Assembly (NCBI GenBank): GCA_033809415.1
Contig: JAPXLT010000137.1
Coordinates: forward strand, 1 to 11,902
DNA: 11,902 nt
Direction of reading: 5' to 3'
Source: JAQVUB01 sp033809415
GTDB taxonomy: Bacteria; Verrucomicrobiota; Lentisphaeria; Oligosphaerales; Oligosphaeraceae
Below the pieces are notes generated by a model. It had not been told where the DNA came from, did not search any database, and saw nothing but the letters and a program-made list of their open reading frames with translations. The first letter of the stretch is position 1. Every line of letters starts with the position of its first letter. Positions 8,361 to 11,902 of this stretch are shown here, piece by piece. The position numbers and the translations under genes were made by a program.

Positions 8361-11267
8361 TCACTTTCCTTTACAGAAGTGGCGAAAGTCACAGTTTTGG
8401 CATATTCCAGCTGACTTCCCAGCGCAATCATTGAAATCCTTTTCTTTAATTCTATGGACTGTTTCATCGAAAACAAGCATTGTTTTTTCCACGTCTTCGG
8501 GTTTGTTGGCAAAGGCAATGATCGGGTTGTCGTTATTTACCGTGCCTGTGTAGTACAGTTGCATGCCGCACACATCGTAACCTTTTTTGGTTAGCAAGTC
8601 TGCGTATATCTGCAGTTGCTGACGGTACCGCTCAACCCTTGCATCAGTCTCGGTTTTCGGTTTTTGCTCGGCCTTGAAATCAATGATGTATACCGAATCA
8701 CCCTCACCGCGCAGCAGGTCGATTTTGCCATCGATGATATAGTCCGGCTTGACAAGACTGACATCGACTTCCGCCTGTTTAATGTGTTCCCAGTTACCGC
8801 GCTGACAATCAACATAGCGCTGCACTTGAGCAAGCGCAGCATTTCGTTGCGGCTGGCTCAAATAGGAGTGCTCGGCCATAGAAAGCACGGTGTAGTTCTC
8901 GTTGAACCACTTTTCGACGTTGCTGGCTGTGATCTGGGCATTATCGCCACGAAGGGCAGCCTTGTGGACTTCTTCAATGGTCTGGTGAACCAGCGTACCA
9001 AAAAGCATGGCGCCGGTACGCACCGCATGGAAGCCGAGTTCCCTGAAAAACTTATACTGCATGGGACAAGCCTGATAAACAGCAATGTGCGAAGTAAAGG
9101 AATAAGTTTCCTTGATGTCACTTTCTTTAACTTGCGCGAAAGTGAATTCTTCGACCTTGAAGCGTGGATCATCGTGTGCAATGAGTCGGTTATAGGAATC
9201 CTGGAAGTATTTACTGGGAACGTTGTGGTCCCCCCGCCCCTTGCCCCGATGTTCATTGCACGTGAGCACCAGAAGATTCTGCGCCCGGGAAAATGCGGTG
9301 TAGTAGCGCCGCCAGAAGTCAAAGAACTTAATCTGGTCAGTCGGTTCAAATGCCTGACGCTTGAAGTAACGCTTTGCAATAGTATTCATGGTCTCGCTGG
9401 TATGAACTTGCCTAGGCACATCCTTGAGCGAATCGACAAAGACGATGGGGAACTCCATGCCTTTGGCCTGATGAATGGTCATAAAAGACACACAACCGGG
9501 AGGCGCATATTCCGTCTCGTCCTCAAATTCATCAACACCTTCTTTGGTGAGTAGGCGTAGGTAGTTGTTGAAGAAATACTCAGCATCTTTCAGCTGGCGT
9601 CCTCCCCCATGAAGGATTTCAACCCCTTCCAAGCGCTCGTACTTTCCCACAAGCTGGGTGAAAAAAGCCAAATTACGAAGGGGGCGCAAATCAGCCACAG
9701 TACCGACTTTCAGGTCAGTGTCGAGAATACTCCTGAACGGCTCATATCCAAACATCTCGTAGAGCAATCCGGTAAACGCATAATCGGTGGTGGCATTTTC
9801 TTCCATAAGTTGATGCATGCGTGCGCGTTCTTCGACCCAGCGTTTCAATTTAGCGTTGCCGGATTCATTCAGCCACTGTCGCGTCGCTGCCAGATTGTCC
9901 ACATAAAAATCGCCTATGAAATACTCCTTATATTTACCGCCAGCGAGTTTTTCAGCATATTCTGGTAGCAGCAGCATGAGAATTCCGATGGCATGACGTA
10001 TCTCAGGTCTGTCAAAAAATTGTTTGGAGCGTGGCGAGTAAACGGGTATGCCGCTATCTTCCATGGCATCCGCCAGCGCTTTCACATCAGCGTTTTTCAC
10101 CGAGTTAAACAAAAAAGCGACTTGGTTGTAATCTGTGATCTTGCGACTCTTTTTGAGTTTTTTGAGGAAATCACAGATGCGGTCATGCCAATTCCCCACC
10201 GAGTCATCACCAGACAATTTAATGACTGCGGGACTGTGAATGGAGCGATTGGCTTGATATGACTCGATGACTTTTGGAATGCGAAATTTACCCCAATTGA
10301 ACTGTGTGACGCTACCCATCCAGTGGTTGTAGAAATTGACGATGTCGCTGTCGGAACGGTAGTTGACGGTCAATTGCACCTGATTGACCTTACGTCCGTT
10401 GAACTTTGGATTATCACGAAACTCTAGGATGTTGCGAATGGTCGCTCCGCGGAACCGATATAAGCCTTGGTCATCATCACCGACCACACATATGTTTTGC
10501 TCGGCACCCGCCAGGAGAAAAATTAGCTCTTCCTGTATGTAATTCGTATCTTGATATTCGTCTATCATCAAGTAGCGAATCCTTGAACGGATGTCCGCCA
10601 GCACGCCCTCATTGCGTGACAATATATCATAAGCAGTTGTCTGCAGAGTGGCAAAATCAATAAGGTTATTTTGAGCTAGCAGTGTCCTGTATTCCTCTAA
10701 TATTACTCCGATAGTCGAAATTTGCTTATCAGTATCATTTTTGAGTGCATCTACTGCTACCATTTCTTCATTAAGTTGATTGACTATTGTACAAATTTTA
10801 GTGGATTTAACCCACTGCCCCATTCTCCTTTGTTGATCGATCACCGTGTCAATATCATCTATACGAGCAAAGACTTTTTTGTAATTCTTGTATATAAAAT
10901 AAGATTGCTCAAAGCCATCCAAGGTACGGTAATTTTGCCTTAAGTTTGTATAGTCAATGTTCTCTGCAATAATTCTTGAACAAATGGAATGAAATGTACC
11001 TATGTACATGTCATTGAGATTTACTTCCATATTACATTCGGCAAGTTCATTTGTAATACGAGTCACCAATTCTTTGGCTGCCTTTTCGGTAAAAGTAGCC
11101 ATCAGAATCTCTTCCGGTTTGACGCTACATTTTTGAATGAGATAAATCGCCCGCTTAACCAGTGTAAAAGTCTTACCAGTGCCAGGTCCAGCGGTGATTA
11201 GTAATGGCCCATGCGTTGTCGAGATTGCTTTACGTTGTGCATCATTTGCATTTCCGTAGTTAAACAT
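8361..11267 (-). CDS. UvrD/Rep-family SF1 helicase fused to Cas4/AddB-type PD-(D/E)XK nuclease with Fe-S cluster
   Basis: A 968-residue fusion. The N-terminal SF1A helicase shows a Q-motif near NANDAQRKAI, Walker A GPGTGKT (27-33), motif Ia ATFTEKAAKEL, Walker B DEYQD (236-240), motif III GDDDQGLYRFRGA (from 263), motif IV VNYRS, motif V TIHQAKGMEF and motif VI YYTAFSRAQ (R661). The C-terminal part is a RecB/Cas4-like nuclease: H761 in GTLVHQTIEE, D850 in GKIDLL, D863 and K865 in IIDFKAEQ, then QLQIYADLL. C734 together with C956, C959 and C965 (C-x2-C-x5-C) matches the AddB/Cas4 type 4Fe-4S site that staples the nuclease fold. Such enzymes unwind and degrade DNA from ends, as in AddAB recombination or in defence. 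The start lies right before the Q-motif, with a weak AAGAG upstream. It is the first gene of the operon, behind a TTGACA promoter and a palindrome. All key residues are present, so it should be active. The role in this operon is inference. Confidence 0.93.
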   Translation of the reverse strand: MFNYGNANDAQRKAISTTHGPLLITAGPGTGKTFTLVKRAIYLIQKCSVKPEEILMATFTEKAAKELVTRITNELAECNMEVNLNDMYIGTFHSICSRIIAENIDYTNLRQNYRTLDGFEQSYFIYKNYKKVFARIDDIDTVIDQQRRMGQWVKSTKICTIVNQLNEEMVAVDALKNDTDKQISTIGVILEEYRTLLAQNNLIDFATLQTTAYDILSRNEGVLADIRSRIRYLMIDEYQDTNYIQEELIFLLAGAEQNICVVGDDDQGLYRFRGATIRNILEFRDNPKFNGRKVNQVQLTVNYRSDSDIVNFYNHWMGSVTQFNWGKFRIPKVIESYQANRSIHSPAVIKLSGDDSVGNWHDRICDFLKKLKKSRKITDYNQVAFLFNSVKNADVKALADAMEDSGIPVYSPRSKQFFDRPEIRHAIGILMLLLPEYAEKLAGGKYKEYFIGDFYVDNLAATRQWLNESGNAKLKRWVEERARMHQLMEENATTDYAFTGLLYEMFGYEPFRSILDTDLKVGTVADLRPLRNLAFFTQLVGKYERLEGVEILHGGGRQLKDAEYFFNNYLRLLTKEGVDEFEDETEYAPPGCVSFMTIHQAKGMEFPIVFVDSLKDVPRQVHTSETMNTIAKRYFKRQAFEPTDQIKFFDFWRRYYTAFSRAQNLLVLTCNEHRGKGRGDHNVPSKYFQDSYNRLIAHDDPRFKVEEFTFAQVKESDIKETYSFTSHIAVYQACPMQYKFFRELGFHAVRTGAMLFGTLVHQTIEEVHKAALRGDNAQITASNVEKWFNENYTVLSMAEHSYLSQPQRNAALAQVQRYVDCQRGNWEHIKQAEVDVSLVKPDYIIDGKIDLLRGEGDSVYIIDFKAEQKPKTETDARVERYRQQLQIYADLLTKKGYDVCGMQLYYTGTVNNDNPIIAFANKPEDVEKTMLVFDETVHRIKEKDFNDCAGKSAGICQNCDFRHFCKGK

Positions 11268-11330
11268 ATCGCTCTTTGTCCATATCCCTAAAACAACCCC
11301 AAAAGAAGGTCAAAAATAATTAACAACTTG

Positions 11331-11369
11331 ATGGTTTGTAGTGTAATATGATATTACCAAAAAAACCAT
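11331..11369. promoter_or_regulatory. Nested palindrome overlapping the operon start: candidate operator
   Basis: A perfect inner dyad, GTAATAT (11343-11349) and ATATTAC (11351-11357) around a single G at 11350, is framed by a perfect outer dyad ATGGTTT (11331-11337) and AAACCAT (11363-11369) on the same centre. In all, 15 of 19 base pairs match. The outer arm overlaps the proposed -10 box by two bases and the inner dyad covers the first transcribed bases, which is where a repressor dimer or tetramer would block initiation. The regulator is not identified; the WYL protein at the other end of the window is one candidate. Confidence 0.55.
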
Positions 11370-11396
11370 AGTCCTATTAGCCACCAAGGTTGTCAA
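11361..11396 (-). promoter_or_regulatory. Candidate sigma-70-type promoter of the three-gene operon
   Basis: Read on the - strand, an exact TTGACA (11391-11396) is followed after 17 bases by GACTAT (11368-11373), a weak -10 matching TATAAT at three of six positions. Transcription would start near 11361, leaving a leader of about 95 bases before the ATG at 11267. The -35 box and spacing are good; the poor -10 box would suit a regulated promoter. Confidence 0.45.
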
Positions 11397-11399
11397 TAC

Positions 11400-11645
11400 C
11401 TAAATTTATGCTGAGTTCTTAAGAAATCAACTCGAATGGCGGTTTTCCCTTGTAAGAAAGCTGTTGATTTGTAATGCGTCATAAGGAAGCATACAGAAAC
11501 ATAAGGGTTAGCCCAATTTCCTAGGAAAACCAGTTAAACAAGCATTGACTTGGCTGATCTAGCGGCTATGAGGCTTACCAAAGGTCTGCGCCGAGCCAAC
11601 GCAGCAAGAATAATCCTAAAAAAAGCAGTCAAAACTGATTTTTAG
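11400..11645. other. Non-coding stretch upstream of the operon, with two short palindromes
   Basis: No gene is supported. Two perfect palindromes stand out: TTCTTAAGAA at 11416-11425, about 20 bases upstream of the proposed -35 box, and TTTCCTAGGAAA at 11517-11528. The first is placed where an activator could bind, but such short palindromes can arise by chance. A + strand frame of about 32 codons ending at the TAG at 11642-11644 lacks a plausible context. Confidence 0.35.
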
Positions 11646-11830
11646 TCATAATCCTTTTGTTTTCAAAGCTTTATGAAGATCATGCCATTCACCATGTTGG
11701 TGAACAAGGGCGTCTTCAGTACCACTTTCCCTCAAAACCTTCTTTTTTGTGAAAGATTTTTCAAAACCAAACGCACAAGTTCCTGGCACAAAAGCCATTT
11801 CTCACTTTCGAGCTTTTCGAGTCGTGGGCG
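11646..11830 (-). pseudogene. Possible C-terminal remnant of an unrecognised gene, apparently frameshifted
   Basis: Two adjacent - strand frames read like protein. The upstream one (from about 11830) gives an amphipathic stretch beginning LEKLESEKWLLCQEL and stops at a TGA near 11739. The other continues to a TGA at 11646-11648 and ends GEWHDLHKALKTKGL. Together they look like one C-terminus broken by a frameshift. Alternatively the second frame alone, from an ATG at 11798, would be an intact 50-residue protein with a His-rich tail; an in-frame stop lies two codons before that ATG. I do not recognise the family in either reading. Confidence 0.22.
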
Positions 11831-11862
11831 TCAACTCACACCAAGGGATTCTTCTTTTTTCT

Positions 11863-11886
11863 CACGGAGGCACGGAGACACGGAGG
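11863..11886. repeat. 8-base tandem repeat, three units
   Basis: CACGGAGG, CACGGAGA and CACGGAGG follow each other without a gap, preceded by a T-rich tract. Strings of this type occur as dispersed intergenic repeats in several bacterial groups, as I recall it. The array may continue in degenerate form towards the window edge. No function can be assigned. Confidence 0.6.
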
Positions 11887-11902
11887 CGGCGGCATCTCCA
11901 AC

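Noticed and set aside
8616..9554. Long + strand open frame of 312 codons
   Set aside because: It lies entirely inside the helicase-nuclease gene, opposite its conserved motifs, and shows no family signature. It is a shadow frame.
1523..11267. BREX or DISARM locus
   Set aside because: There is no PglZ, BrxC, BrxL or DUF1998 protein. The methyltransferase is beta class and its partner is Res-like.
11673..11902. + strand frame open to the right edge
   Set aside because: Its end is a translation of the CACGGAGG repeat and the rest has no recognisable features; the opposite strand reads better.

Overview
The window is a bacterial accessory (defence-type) region of middling G+C. The taxon cannot be fixed from sequence. 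The GC-rich hairpin repeats near the left end and the 8-base CACGGAGG/A tandem repeat at the right edge recall dispersed repeats of PVC-group or Desulfobacterota-like genomes, but that is a weak impression from memory.

Layout. At the left edge lies the 3' part of a WYL-domain regulator on the + strand (1-681). An 840-base stretch follows (682-1522). It holds a symmetric pair of GC-rich nested hairpins whose stems differ from each other by compensatory changes, and a decayed fragment resembling a GNAT acetyltransferase. From 1523 to 11267 three large genes lie head to tail on the - strand. Read 5' to 3' they are: a UvrD-type SF1 helicase with a C-terminal Cas4/AddB-type PD-(D/E)XK nuclease and probable iron-sulfur cluster (968 aa); a very large beta-class, type III Mod-like adenine DNA methyltransferase (1039 aa); and a type III Res-like SF2 helicase with a degenerate-looking C-terminal nuclease motif (1206 aa). 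The methyltransferase and Res genes are separated by 3 bases, and the Shine-Dalgarno sequence of res lies inside the end of mod. Upstream of the helicase gene is a single promoter candidate (exact TTGACA, 17-base spacer). Its start region overlaps a 39-base nested palindrome, a strong operator candidate. The last 500 bases carry only low-confidence remnants and repeats.

How the genes may work together. Mod-like and Res-like proteins suggest a restriction-modification system of type III ancestry: methylation marks self, and the ATP-driven Res translocates and cleaves. The first gene adds a processive ssDNA-translocating helicase-nuclease in the style of AddAB/RecB. The Lys expected in the Res nuclease motif is His, so the helicase-nuclease may supply or extend the cleavage. 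This three-gene arrangement does not match the hallmark gene sets of BREX (no PglZ or BrxC) or DISARM (no DUF1998 protein), and is the best candidate here for an under-described defence system. The division of labour is inference.
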